Shown: positions 1-8,880, numbered from the stretch's first letter. The stretch is 53,695 nt of DNA from Balneolales bacterium (GCA_007128425.1 SKXL01000102.1:1-53695), one strand, 5' to 3'. The notes: generated by a model from the sequence alone, not told the origin. A program made the numbers and translations.

Positions 1-700
1 CGTAGACCAGAATGGTGCGTTCATTGTCCTTGTCGGCCGGGATCACCGTGATGCGGGAGGGAATTTCACGGTCGCCCATGTCACGGATCTCATCCAGCCT
101 CATGGTATTCACCAGTTCGTCTTGCTGGTCGTAGTTCTCCACGCGCAGCTGAATGTAGGTGTCGGTGCAGATCCACATTTCCACCTTGCCCCAGACGACC
201 GGGGTGTCGGGTTTGGGGATGAGGCGAATGACATAGGCATTCCGTCCCTCATACTCCTCGGTGCGAAGGATCTCGTGCTCAAAATCTTCTAACATATCGG
301 TATCGCGGACCAGGTCGTCGTTGGTAAAGTCGGATCCCATCCAGGATTGTGCCATCATGGATGATGGAAGGCGGATGGTCCGGTCGATGCGCGGATCATA
401 GTTCCAGATATCGTTTTCTCGCATTAGAAAAGCCGTGCCTTCATCACGCGAGGGCGCGGTGATGATAATCATGGAATAGTCGCGGCCGTACATCCACGAG
501 CGCATGGAAACTTCCCGCTGGTACCTGGGCCGCTCGATGCGCATGGTCATTTCGGCGTAGTTGGAGTGGCCTCGCATGACCTGCTCCATCCGGTCAATGA
601 TTTCGGCGGGATCCGGGTTCTGCCCCTGGGCGCCGGCAATCGGCATCACGGTTATCAGGCAGGTAAACAAGAGGGATTGGGCAATAATATTGAAATACAT
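1..700 (-). CDS. LolA-like outer membrane lipoprotein-sorting protein (3' end beyond window)
   Basis: An open frame runs from an ATG at 700 to the left window edge with no stop, so only the first 233 residues are seen. The N-terminus (MYFNIIAQSLLFTCLITVMP...) is a signal peptide ending near an Ala-Gln-Gly cut site. The mature part carries the pattern of the LolA-like family that moves or binds lipid-linked cargo in the periplasm: DPAEIIDRMEQVMRG, then alternating strands with MRSWMYGRDYSMIIITAP, the NYDPRIDRTIRLPSSMM stretch and WMGSDFTNDD. It starts 14 bp after the TetR stop and probably shares its transcript. Proteins of this family often sit beside MacB-type permeases, and one lies nearby at 1707 on the other strand. 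Family assignment is from motif memory; the cargo is unknown. Confidence 0.8.
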   Translation of the reverse strand, partial: MYFNIIAQSLLFTCLITVMPIAGAQGQNPDPAEIIDRMEQVMRGHSNYAEMTMRIERPRYQREVSMRSWMYGRDYSMIIITAPSRDEGTAFLMRENDIWNYDPRIDRTIRLPSSMMAQSWMGSDFTNDDLVRDTDMLEDFEHEILRTEEYEGRNAYVIRLIPKPDTPVVWGKVEMWICTDTYIQLRVENYDQQDELVNTMRLDEIRDMGDREIPSRITVIPADKDNERTILVY

Positions 701-714
701 GGTTTGCTCCCTGT

Positions 715-1419
715 TCAGGTTGATGTGTTATCTTTTTCCTTCTGATACTTATTCTTCCATTTTCCGTAATAGTCGGGCTTCATGAGGATCCGGAACGTGT
801 GGTCGACCACATGCTCCTTCCGCTCCTCAAGAAATTTCACGTACTGCTCATCGGTCATTTCGTAAGCCGTCCGGACCGAAATCCGGGATATGAATGCGTG
901 GGTGCACATCCCCAGCATGCTTACGGCAAGCTGCCGCGCATCCACATCATTGTACCGGCCCAGGGCCTTTCCCTCTTCGATCTGGTCCATGAACGTGGTG
1001 GCGCTGAGATTTGGATGGGCCGGCTCCTCGCTTTTACTGACCGGGATGGCTTTTTGGGCCATTTCCAGGACTTTGTGGGGATTTTTTGCAAACTCGTGGA
1101 TCAGGAAAAGCGGCAGGCGCGGGTGTTCGATCATGGTCTCGTGATAGCCCCGCACAAATCGGATGATCTGCTCCTCGACGTGCAGTTCCGGATTTCGAAG
1201 GATCACGGCAAGCGGCACCATCAGAGTGGAATAATCCTCCTCGAATATGACATCAAAAAGATGCTGTTTGCTGCGAAAGTAATAGTGAAGCATCATCTTG
1301 TTGATCCCCGCTTCGTCGGCGATTTCCTGCATGCGCGCTCCGGCAAATCCCTCGCGCTGGAACACGATCCTGGCTGCTTCCTTTATAACCTCCTCGGTGT
1401 TATGGTCCTTTTTTGTCAT
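715..1419 (-). CDS. TetR/AcrR family transcriptional regulator
   Basis: A 234-residue protein with an N-terminal TetR helix-turn-helix at about residues 8-55, including FAGARMQEIADEAGINKMML followed by HYYFRSKQHLF, the typical recognition-helix and hinge pattern. The remaining helical domain would bind an unknown ligand. The frame opens upstream to 1494, but the ATG at 1419 is preferred: it gives normal TetR spacing before the helix-turn-helix and keeps the dyad at 1477-1521 in the 5' region. The gene is followed 14 bp later by the LolA-like gene, so the two likely form an operon controlling envelope lipid or lipoprotein traffic. Autoregulation through the dyad is inferred from position only. 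Confidence 0.9.
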   Translation of the reverse strand: MTKKDHNTEEVIKEAARIVFQREGFAGARMQEIADEAGINKMMLHYYFRSKQHLFDVIFEEDYSTLMVPLAVILRNPELHVEEQIIRFVRGYHETMIEHPRLPLFLIHEFAKNPHKVLEMAQKAIPVSKSEEPAHPNLSATTFMDQIEEGKALGRYNDVDARQLAVSMLGMCTHAFISRISVRTAYEMTDEQYVKFLEERKEHVVDHTFRILMKPDYYGKWKNKYQKEKDNTST

Positions 1420-1476
1420 GATTCGATGATCTTTCGTGTACTTTTCGGGTTTATACGAGTGGTTGATACAACAAGT

Positions 1477-1521
1477 TTCAACAATATAGTTCAATTTATT
1501 AAATTAAACTAACTGGTTGAA
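1477..1521. promoter_or_regulatory. Candidate TetR operator: nested 45-bp dyad
   Basis: The 25 bases at 1487-1511 form a near-perfect palindrome (TAGTT.AATTTA.TAAATT.AACTA, one symmetric mismatch pair around centre 1499). Flanking hexamers TTCAAC at 1477-1482 and GTTGAA at 1516-1521 are inverted about the same centre, base 1499. It lies 58 bp or more upstream of the tetR start and between divergent genes, where a self-acting TetR operator is expected. Binding is not shown. Confidence 0.6.
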
Positions 1522-1706
1522 CCAAACATATAAACCTGGAGTAAGATTGTCAAGTAAAATCGTACCGGTTTCCGTCATGGTGACTACGTTACGGGCCGCT
1601 ATCCGGATTTATCCGACCGGAAAGTCAATATTTTATTATATTTCATCGTTACCAGGATTATGATCTCCCGAAATTTCTTGACAACCACCCGAAAACAGAT
1701 AACGCC

Positions 1707-2924
1707 ATGAAATGGTCAGCCGTACCTATTGTTGCGCTCAGGGCGCTGCGCAGAAACACCATGCGTACCATCCTTACGGCATTGGGCATTATCATCGGTG
1801 TGGGGGCGGTAATTACCATGGTCGGTCTGGGACAGGGCGCCCGGGCCGAGGTGGAGGAGCAAGTTAACCGACTCGGACAGAACGTGATCCTGATTTTTCC
1901 AGGTGCACGGCAGTTGGGCGGCGTGAGTATCGGCGGTGGGAGTGCCAACACCCTGACCGTTCAGGATGCCCAGGCCATACAGGATGAAATTCCGGAAGTG
2001 GTGGCCGCCAGCCCGGAAGTTCGGTCCCAGCGCGTGGTGGTCTACGGCAACCGCAACTGGTTCACTCGAATATACGGACAGTCGGCCGACTACCTGCAGA
2101 TCCGGCAGTGGCCGATCGAAAGCGGCCGCATGTACGACGATTTCGATGTGGAGAATATGGCGCTGGTCTGTGTGGTCGGACAAACCATTGTGGAAGAGCT
2201 ATTCGAGGGTTCCGATCCCATAGGAGAGACCATACGTGTCAGAGGACTTCCGCTGGAGGTCATCGGCGTGCTTTCGCCCAAAGGGATGTCGCTTATGGGC
2301 TCGGTCCAGGACGATATCATCGTGGTGCCATACACCACGGCATTTCAACGTATTTCGGGGCGCACTCATGCGATGGTCATCAACGTTCAGGTCTTCGACC
2401 AGAGCATGATGGGTATTGCCCGTGACAAGATAACCGATCTGCTGCGTGAACGCCACCGCCTTGCCCCCTACCAGGATAACGACTTCACCATCCAGACACA
2501 GGAGGAAGTGGCCGAAGCCGCCACCGAGACCTCCAGGGTGATGACCTGGCTTCTGGCATCCATTGCCGGGATTTCCCTTTTCGTCGGCGGAATCGGGATC
2601 ATGAATGTAATGCTGGTCAGCGTAACCGAGCGCACCCGCGAAATCGGCCTGCGCCTTTCGGTCGGCGCCCGGGGACGGGATGTTCTCACCCAATTCCTCA
2701 TCGAATCGGTTATCCTCTGCCTGCTCGGCGGTATCGGCGGTATTGCCCTTGGTCTGGTTGCCACAGAAATGATCGCAAATTATGCCGGCTGGCCCGCTCT
2801 CTTCTCCACCGAGGCCATGATCGCGGCCGTCAGTGTCTCGGCTGCCGTAGGACTGTTTTTCGGGTTTTATCCCGCCTGGAAGGCATCCCGACTGGATCCC
2901 ATCATCGCCCTCCGGCGGGAGTAA
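1707..2924 (+). CDS. MacB/FtsX-type ABC transporter permease
   Basis: A 405-residue inner-membrane protein. One transmembrane helix near residues 22-44 (ILTALGIIIGVGAVITMVGL) is followed by a large periplasmic MacB_PCD domain (about 45-250). A C-terminal FtsX domain has three helices; its hallmark MNVMLVSVTERTREIGLRLS lies at about residues 298-317. Such permeases form dimers that drive mechanotransmission across the periplasm, exporting lipoproteins, peptides or drugs when paired with an ATPase. No ATPase or membrane-fusion gene is adjacent, so the partner must be encoded elsewhere, possibly left of the window with the LolA-like gene. The start is the ATG beginning MKWSAVPI; no clear Shine-Dalgarno sequence precedes it. 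Confidence 0.92.
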   Translation: MKWSAVPIVALRALRRNTMRTILTALGIIIGVGAVITMVGLGQGARAEVEEQVNRLGQNVILIFPGARQLGGVSIGGGSANTLTVQDAQAIQDEIPEVVAASPEVRSQRVVVYGNRNWFTRIYGQSADYLQIRQWPIESGRMYDDFDVENMALVCVVGQTIVEELFEGSDPIGETIRVRGLPLEVIGVLSPKGMSLMGSVQDDIIVVPYTTAFQRISGRTHAMVINVQVFDQSMMGIARDKITDLLRERHRLAPYQDNDFTIQTQEEVAEAATETSRVMTWLLASIAGISLFVGGIGIMNVMLVSVTERTREIGLRLSVGARGRDVLTQFLIESVILCLLGGIGGIALGLVATEMIANYAGWPALFSTEAMIAAVSVSAAVGLFFGFYPAWKASRLDPIIALRRE

Positions 2925-2969
2925 CTACACATCCCATCCACGCACCTGCTGCCGGCTTCCTACTAATAC

Positions 2970-3000
2970 TTGACAGTCAACGATATACTATTTATATTTG
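2970..3000 (+). promoter_or_regulatory. Bacteroidota-type promoter for the VKOR-family gene
   Basis: TTGACA at 2970-2975 and TATATTTG at 2993-3000 are separated by 17 bp. TATATTTG fits the TAnnTTTG -7 box known from Bacteroidota sigma factor. The box is 71 bp upstream of the ATG at 3072 and lies in very AT-rich DNA. Confidence 0.6.
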
Positions 3001-3071
3001 TATATATATATTTATATATTATGATAATTACGTATTACCCACCCTGAATTACCAAAACTTGAGGAAGTATT

Positions 3072-3614
3072 ATGAACCGACTGATCATTGGATTTATTTT
3101 CGTTGCCATGCTTGGCTGGGTTGCCAGCGTCATTCTGACAGCCATTCATTTCTGGACCATACCGCTGATACCGGACGGAGCCACGCTAAGAGGACCCATG
3201 ATGGTCATCACCAGCCAGTGGGCCTATATCGGTCCTGTGCCGCTTGCCACCATTGGTGCCGTTTACTACATCGCCATGATTGCACTTGGAGCGCTCTGGC
3301 TTTCCACAAAGAATCCCATTATTGAGAGCGTGCTCCTGCCTGTCACGGCCGTCGGTTTTGTGGCTTCCATTGGATTCGTCTATCTCCAGCTTGGCGTCAT
3401 CGGAGCGGTATGTCCGTTTTGCATGATGTCCGCAGCCGCTACCACCATCCTCTTTGGCATAGAGCTGTATATCAAGTTCCTTGGCGGCGCCGCGCAGCAG
3501 CCGTCAGTCGAAGCATCCAGGGTATGGCCATCTGTTTTTACCGCCACCATGCTGCTGACCATCTTGGCCATGTGGAGTCTTACCGTGTTGCCGCTTCCCG
3601 TGGGCGGGGCGTGA
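3072..3614 (+). CDS. Vitamin K epoxide reductase (VKOR) family membrane protein
   Basis: A 180-residue protein with five predicted membrane helices (about 4-26, 52-76, 88-110, 113-135, 155-172). The active CxxC of the VKOR family is present as C114-P-F-C117 at the start of a helix. The upstream segment SQWAYIGPVPLATIGAVYY at about 48-66 matches the conserved Ser/Trp/Gly-Pro helix of the family. VKOR homologues reoxidise thiol oxidases using quinones during periplasmic disulfide formation. The usual loop cysteine pair before residue 48 is absent; the only cysteines in the protein are the CxxC. No DsbA or thioredoxin domain is fused or adjacent. The ATG at 3072 has GAGGA six bases upstream. Fold assignment is good; catalytic competence is uncertain. 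Confidence 0.8.
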   Translation: MNRLIIGFIFVAMLGWVASVILTAIHFWTIPLIPDGATLRGPMMVITSQWAYIGPVPLATIGAVYYIAMIALGALWLSTKNPIIESVLLPVTAVGFVASIGFVYLQLGVIGAVCPFCMMSAAATTILFGIELYIKFLGGAAQQPSVEASRVWPSVFTATMLLTILAMWSLTVLPLPVGGA

Positions 3615-3692
3615 GCCGGTATCCATCCACCCGGTAACGGAAGCCGGACCTTTCAAGCAATCCCGGAAATTCGAAAATCCTCCGGCATTACT

Positions 3693-6674
3693 TCAGGGAT
3701 CAAGATAGTACCTCAGAGAAAAAGACGGTTGGAAACCAAGGTCATAGAAGACAACCTGCACCGGTTCCAGCCGTCTGAACGGCGTGTCATCTCTGAGGGT
3801 CTGCACCCAGTCCCGGTACCAGGGATTTTTGCGATTTGTGAGATTATACACGCCTGCTTGCAGTGTCCAGCGGTGTGGATCGGAAGAAATATCATACCTG
3901 ACGGAAAGGTCTATGCGGCTGTAGTTGCCCAGACGCGTATCACCGCTCCGGAACAGGTCGAGACGGTCCGGAACCCCTGTTGCATGGAACCAATTACCAT
4001 CCACCCTGAATCCGTGAAACAGCCGGAGACTCACAAGCGTGTTGAACTGGTGTGTGCGGTCCCAGTAAGCCAAAAACCGCTCTCCCTGGTTGAGTCGAGG
4101 ATTGCTCATCTCCACACGACTCAGCGTGTAGGATTGAGTCAGTGAAAACCGCTTGCCCGTAAAACCCGCCTGTTGCTCCCAACCCCTGGCGAACCCGGTG
4201 TTGTCGGCGAACCATGGCGCCCCTTCCAGCGGTGTTTGCACGCTCTGAATGTTAATTTCGTGGAAACGCAGATTTCGTTGATGCTTGTAGTACCACTCGC
4301 TTCGAAGGAACCATCCGTCGGCAATCCGGACGCGTACAGCGGCCGACAACATGTCCACGGCTGCGGGTTTATGATGTTCGTTGGCCGTAATCCAGATGTC
4401 ACTGGTGGTCTGGTTATAGAAAGAAAGCTTGTAGAGATACTGGTAAGTGCGGCTGTACCCGAATGAGGGCGAGATACGCGCTTGCGGGAAAAGATCGCCG
4501 CTTAACCTCGGTGAAAACCGTGCATACCCCCCTTCGCTGAAGTATTGCAACCTGATCCCGGCCTGCACTTCCATCGGCATGCCGGACCGGGTCCCACCGG
4601 ATACCCATTCCGAGTCCACATAGCCTTCCAGCAGCAGCGGTGTTGCTTCCTGAAGGTAGCGGGACCGGTTGAGCGACTCTTCAAGGTAGGCAGAGCGGTA
4701 GCCGTGCAGCGCCAGACCCGAATGGAGGTTTTTAAGGGATGAGAAGATTTTGAGTAGCTTGGATCCTGACCGTCCTTCTGCATTCAGGGATTCACTTCGG
4801 GCATTCCCGAACTGATCACCAGAGGCTTCCTCTCCACTGCGGTCGAACGGGCGGTATGCGACCAGGTTCGCTTCCACATGCCAATGGGTCAGTTCGCTTT
4901 GATTTTCGAAGGGATGGATGAAAAGGAGCTGGTCGTCCAGATTCCTTACGGGTCGCTGATAGGAAAAATCCTCTTTCAGATACCGTGTGTGATAATAACT
5001 CATTCCGCTGCGAATATTCAGACTCATATCTGCTTCAAGCGGGCGGAACCAACCCAGATTGACCGAATTGTTTCCCCACCGGTTGCGCGTTTCGAATTGC
5101 TCGCGCACCAGAGGGGCATCATGCCGGACCGGTCGGGGACGGACGAGGCGGAGTGCTTCCTGCTGCGTGTTGTTGAAACCTGAGTAACCACTGAATATCC
5201 AGCGGTTCCTGTGGCTGTCCTCCAGAAAAATCTTGCCATGCAGATCGTGGAATGTCACCTCAAATGGTCCGGGAGTGACTATGCGATCTTCCAGGGTGGT
5301 AATGTCATCATCCAGCGAGTTGGGGCGACCCACATTGAGACCCCAGGCTACCAGGTCTTCGGTTCCGGGAAATCCATATCCGTTGAGCAGTGAGGTCCGT
5401 CCGGATACCAGCATGCTGGAACGGCCTGACAGCAAAGGGCCTTCAAGGCTGCCGTTCAGAGCCGAACTGCTTATCCCGGCGTTGCCGCGGTAGCGGTAAA
5501 GAGAACCGGCACGGGTTATGAGGTTGAGCGTTCCGCCGGGCGGCCCCTGATACCTGGCCGGTGTGACATCATAGTGGAAACTGCTTGTACGAATGACATC
5601 GGCATTGAAACTGTCCACCAGTCCGAAAAGGTGCGATTGGTTGTAGATGACCGAGCCGTCCAGAAGGATTTGCATGGCATCGGAATTACTGCCACGGATA
5701 AACGCACCATCGGAGAGCGCTGTCCCCATTCCAACCGATGGCAGCGTCTGAAGCATGCGTATCGTGTTCGACTCCCCGAGGGGGCTGAAACCGTCGAGCA
5801 AGAGGGATCCGGTGTTGCTTGTTCCGGCCGCCTGGTGCAGGACCGGGGCATGCAGAACAATTTCCCTTCCTTCCACGGCTGCCGGTTCCAGTCGAACGGC
5901 AAGTTCACCGATCACCGACAATTCATCGGCCGCGATGGCAATCATTCTGGGATGGTAACCGAGATAGGAGACTCGCAAATGCAGATCCTCCCCGGCCGGC
6001 ACAGTCAGCCGGAATCGACCATTGAGATCCGTTTGTACTCCCTGCAGGCGAGCCGGTGCCACGTCATGCCGGGTACTAGTGATATCTGCCTCACGAGCAA
6101 CACCCGCCGAGTTGGCACCGCTGGATGCAGATCGATCCTGTTGGTCACGGGTAATACGGATTACCGTGGCAAAAGGCAGCCGTTCTCCGGTCAGTTCATC
6201 GATGACGTACCCCTGCAGGTCTGCGACCCGTGTTTCGAATCCGGGCTGATCGATATTCCTGGCCCTGAACAACACGATCTGCCGTCTTTCTTCATTCAAT
6301 ACGAGATCCAGTCCGGCCTCATGTACCTCCTTCCTGAAATCCTCTCGCCAGTTCTCGCCAAATTCAAATCGGATATCCACACCGGTGACAATCACATCCC
6401 GGTACAAAAACCGGAATCCGGTTTCATCTTCCAGAATCCGGATAACCGTCCGCAGCGATCGTACCGGGGCACCCGGAGTACCTGAAACGCCTTCTATAGC
6501 AGTGGAGGTTTTGGGGGTCAAGCCGCCTGCAATGATATTATTGTGTTCCGCGAAAAGATCACCAGCCGGTAACAGTAAGCTGCCTGATGAGAAATCCGAA
6601 GCCCGTAGCGCCGGTGTCAGCAGCAGCAGACTTGTCATCAATAACTTCCATTTCAAATCACCCCTTCTGAACAT
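3693..6674 (-). CDS. TonB-dependent outer membrane receptor with STN signalling domain
   Basis: About 993 residues. Order: signal peptide (LLMTSLLLLTPALRA), an STN domain at roughly 60-130 (LRTVIRILEDETGFRFLYRD), a carboxypeptidase-regulatory-like beta domain from about 150 (LQGYVIDELTGERLPFATVI), a TonB plug at roughly 290-390 (IRMLQTLPSVGMGTALSDGA, then LLDGSVIYNQSHLFGLVD and GGTLNLITRAG), and a long beta-barrel. STN domains in such receptors contact a FecR anti-sigma factor, and fecR lies immediately upstream, 7 bp away. Imported substrate is not predictable from sequence. ATG 6674 is used here; a TTG at 6656 preceded by AGAAGGGG would give a cleaner signal peptide (MKWKLLMTS...) and may be the real start. 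Confidence 0.9.
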   Translation of the reverse strand: MFRRGDLKWKLLMTSLLLLTPALRASDFSSGSLLLPAGDLFAEHNNIIAGGLTPKTSTAIEGVSGTPGAPVRSLRTVIRILEDETGFRFLYRDVIVTGVDIRFEFGENWREDFRKEVHEAGLDLVLNEERRQIVLFRARNIDQPGFETRVADLQGYVIDELTGERLPFATVIRITRDQQDRSASSGANSAGVAREADITSTRHDVAPARLQGVQTDLNGRFRLTVPAGEDLHLRVSYLGYHPRMIAIAADELSVIGELAVRLEPAAVEGREIVLHAPVLHQAAGTSNTGSLLLDGFSPLGESNTIRMLQTLPSVGMGTALSDGAFIRGSNSDAMQILLDGSVIYNQSHLFGLVDSFNADVIRTSSFHYDVTPARYQGPPGGTLNLITRAGSLYRYRGNAGISSSALNGSLEGPLLSGRSSMLVSGRTSLLNGYGFPGTEDLVAWGLNVGRPNSLDDDITTLEDRIVTPGPFEVTFHDLHGKIFLEDSHRNRWIFSGYSGFNNTQQEALRLVRPRPVRHDAPLVREQFETRNRWGNNSVNLGWFRPLEADMSLNIRSGMSYYHTRYLKEDFSYQRPVRNLDDQLLFIHPFENQSELTHWHVEANLVAYRPFDRSGEEASGDQFGNARSESLNAEGRSGSKLLKIFSSLKNLHSGLALHGYRSAYLEESLNRSRYLQEATPLLLEGYVDSEWVSGGTRSGMPMEVQAGIRLQYFSEGGYARFSPRLSGDLFPQARISPSFGYSRTYQYLYKLSFYNQTTSDIWITANEHHKPAAVDMLSAAVRVRIADGWFLRSEWYYKHQRNLRFHEINIQSVQTPLEGAPWFADNTGFARGWEQQAGFTGKRFSLTQSYTLSRVEMSNPRLNQGERFLAYWDRTHQFNTLVSLRLFHGFRVDGNWFHATGVPDRLDLFRSGDTRLGNYSRIDLSVRYDISSDPHRWTLQAGVYNLTNRKNPWYRDWVQTLRDDTPFRRLEPVQVVFYDLGFQPSFSLRYYLDP

Positions 6675-6681
6675 GGCATTG

Positions 6682-7752
6682 TCAATTCTGACCGGCTGAT
6701 GTGAGAATGTAGCGGCCGGGTTCGGGTTGCTCAAGTGTCGCTCCGGAAGATACGGCCAGATCCTCAAGGATCTGCCGGGGATCATCAAGAATCAGTGTTC
6801 CGCTTAACTCGACATCCGCGAGGTCAGACGAGACAACAATAAGAACATTGAAATGCTGCCTGATTTCCCGGATGATGGAAGCAAGCGGCCGCTTGTCGAG
6901 CACCAGCACATCATTCAGCCAGCCAAGGTGCGCTTCGGAGGGAATTTCGGTGGATGTGGCGACGCTTCTGTCAATGACTTCGCCGGTTTCACCGGGTTGC
7001 AAGATGGTTTCGAATGAACTGTCTGCAAGCGACATCATGACCGATCCCTGCTCCAGGAAAACCCGTGTATGGCGGTCCCATGTGCCGACGGTGAAACGCG
7101 TACCGGTCACGGTCACTCTGGCATCGTTGGTCATCACGACAAATTGCCGCTGCCTTTCGGGGACAACTTCAAAATATCCTTCCCCGCTGACCCGGTAAAC
7201 CTGTCCGGTGTCGTTTTCCGTGATGCGGTGCAGTTCCGTATGCGGCCGCAAGGTTACCCGGGAACCGTCCAACAGCGTTACGGTCTGTTTCTCCGATCCG
7301 GTATGGGCGATCAGCTCCGGCTCCAGGACCTGGTCCCTGGTCAGAAGAAGCCAAATAAATGCCACCAGTGCCAGCAGCGCGGCAACCCGCGTCAGCAGTG
7401 GAAGCCAACTTACCGTCATTCTGGGAGCCGGTTCGTCCTTTCGGATGACGGGCTTCTGCTCACGCCACGGTCGGGGTCCGGGCACGGCATGCGGCTCAAC
7501 TCCCGTTTTTGCTAAAACAGCGGCATCCCGATCCTCCATAGCCTGCTCTATGCGTTGCCAGAAGTGCGTATCGGCCGATGTGTGTGTTTTCAGGATGGCG
7601 GCCGATTTGTATTCGACAAGAAACGGCAGAAGCGGATCCTGTCCGCGAGCTTGCGGCTCCCGGACGGAATCCACCGAATCCACGGACTGGTCCAGCAATC
7701 TGGCCAGCTTCAGATCCTGTTCGTCAGGTTGGTATGCATTGGGATCTGTCAT
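6682..7752 (-). CDS. FecR family anti-sigma factor
   Basis: A 356-residue single-pass protein. The N-terminal cytoplasmic part (1-115) would bind the sigma factor. One membrane helix spans about 116-137 (WLPLLTRVAALLALVAFIWL). The periplasmic FecR domain follows at about 155-250 (KQTVTLLDGSRVTLRPHTEL), then a DUF4974-type STN-like domain at about 280-350 (DKRPLASIIREIRQHFNVLI). This is the standard Bacteroidota architecture for transducing a signal from a TonB-dependent receptor to an ECF sigma factor. It sits between the lipoprotein gene upstream and the receptor gene downstream. The cytoplasmic N-terminal region is rich in charged residues and lacks an obvious zinc-binding anti-sigma motif. 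Confidence 0.93.
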   Translation of the reverse strand: MTDPNAYQPDEQDLKLARLLDQSVDSVDSVREPQARGQDPLLPFLVEYKSAAILKTHTSADTHFWQRIEQAMEDRDAAVLAKTGVEPHAVPGPRPWREQKPVIRKDEPAPRMTVSWLPLLTRVAALLALVAFIWLLLTRDQVLEPELIAHTGSEKQTVTLLDGSRVTLRPHTELHRITENDTGQVYRVSGEGYFEVVPERQRQFVVMTNDARVTVTGTRFTVGTWDRHTRVFLEQGSVMMSLADSSFETILQPGETGEVIDRSVATSTEIPSEAHLGWLNDVLVLDKRPLASIIREIRQHFNVLIVVSSDLADVELSGTLILDDPRQILEDLAVSSGATLEQPEPGRYILTSAGQN

Positions 7753-7795
7753 GGATGCTGGTTCTTTCTTCGGTTTTTTGTTGTTTGTCTGTCTA

Positions 7796-7816
7796 TGACA
7801 GGGTCACAACCTGTCA
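7796..7816. other. Intergenic hairpin before fecR
   Basis: TGACAGG (7796-7802) and CCTGTCA (7810-7816) form a perfect 7-bp inverted repeat with a 7-base loop in the 83-bp gap between the lipoprotein stop and the fecR start. There is no U-run, so it is not a standard terminator. It may be a processing site, a weak attenuator or a protein-binding site. Confidence 0.4.
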
Positions 7817-7835
7817 AATAACATCATCAGAAAGC

Positions 7836-8792
7836 TCAGGTGCGTGGACGTCCCGAGTGGGAATCATCGGTGCTGTCCGGACGGTCGACCGATCCGGTGG
7901 CAAGACCAATTCGGAAAAACTCGCGCAGCTTGTCAAACCGGAGCAGAGCCGATCCGTCACCGGTGAGTTCAATAACACCGGAAAGTTTGCGCTCAAAAGT
8001 TTCCCCGTTAACGGTCCTTGTCATGCTGAGCCGGTATGAAATGAAGCCGGTAATACCATCCTCCAAACTGCCATTTTCCCGGACCACCTCCTTGTCGATC
8101 CGGATGCCATCCAGGTCCATGTCAAGTTCGTATGTCCGGCTGGTCACCATATCGCGCTGCATGACTTTTGCATTCATTTCCCCGTTGCCATGGTGCGACC
8201 CTGTCAACGACATAATGGGGGATACAGGGGACAGACCATCCAGATAAATCTGATTAAACCGGTAAAATCTGTTATAGCGATAAGGGCCTTCCGTAATGCC
8301 CTCACGTGTTCCCTTGTAGTCGATGGTCTCAATACGATCCTCCTGGCGTTTGGGAAACTGGATAAAACGCCCGTTGATATCCGTATAGATATATAAGGAC
8401 CTGACTTTCAGGCTTCGGGTAATGAGCGGACCTTCGAATTTCCGAATATACCATACCGTATGTTCCCCGGTCTCCGGGTTGTAGTCGTAATCGTAGTCAG
8501 ACTCGGATCCCCTGCCGTGATCTCTAAGTTGCTCCTGATCACGATGCTGATTCTGTATGCGGGACCGGATACCCTCTTCATCCACCTCCGAAACGGCATC
8601 ATAGAGGCTGGAGAGCAACCCTTCTTCGGTATCGGAGAGTGAGCTTCCAATGATCTGGCCCGCTATCTCCAACTCTTCCCGGGAGATCTCCTCTTCCTGC
8701 TCCTTGTTGAGTGTATCGCAAGCTGTAGAACCGATCAACAGCAGAACCGCCGCAAGCGGGGGCAAAAGGTGTTTCATGTGATGTGTTTTCAT
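7836..8792 (-). CDS. Unrecognised lipoprotein within the sigma/anti-sigma/receptor operon
   Basis: About 318 residues with a lipoprotein signal peptide: basic start, LLPPLAAVLLLIGSTAC, lipidation at C25. The next residues are acidic (NKEQEEEISREELE). A Tyr-Asp-rich stretch (SDYDYDYNPETGEHTVWY) lies near residues 98-115, followed by what looks like a mainly beta-strand domain ending in SRPxxx-like charged residues. I recognise no family. It lies between the ECF sigma factor and fecR, all co-directional, so it is probably co-expressed with the receptor system and may bind substrate or modulate signalling. Start chosen at ATG 8792; ATG 8777 also gives a good signal peptide. Confidence 0.8.
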   Translation of the reverse strand: MKTHHMKHLLPPLAAVLLLIGSTACDTLNKEQEEEISREELEIAGQIIGSSLSDTEEGLLSSLYDAVSEVDEEGIRSRIQNQHRDQEQLRDHGRGSESDYDYDYNPETGEHTVWYIRKFEGPLITRSLKVRSLYIYTDINGRFIQFPKRQEDRIETIDYKGTREGITEGPYRYNRFYRFNQIYLDGLSPVSPIMSLTGSHHGNGEMNAKVMQRDMVTSRTYELDMDLDGIRIDKEVVRENGSLEDGITGFISYRLSMTRTVNGETFERKLSGVIELTGDGSALLRFDKLREFFRIGLATGSVDRPDSTDDSHSGRPRT

Positions 8793-8880
8793 GACGAAGT
8801 GATTTGGTTGTGATTTTCCGGCACCGGCCGGCAGTGTCACTTGATTTACACCTGACCGGACGCCTTACCCCCAACCCGCG

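Noticed and set aside
799-1512. A 237-residue plus-strand ORF opposite the TetR gene
   Set aside because: The TetR frame has a clear helix-turn-helix; the opposite frame has no recognisable features.
3615-3692. A terminator between the convergent VKOR and receptor genes
   Set aside because: The CCGG-rich segments do not form a stem followed by a U-run.
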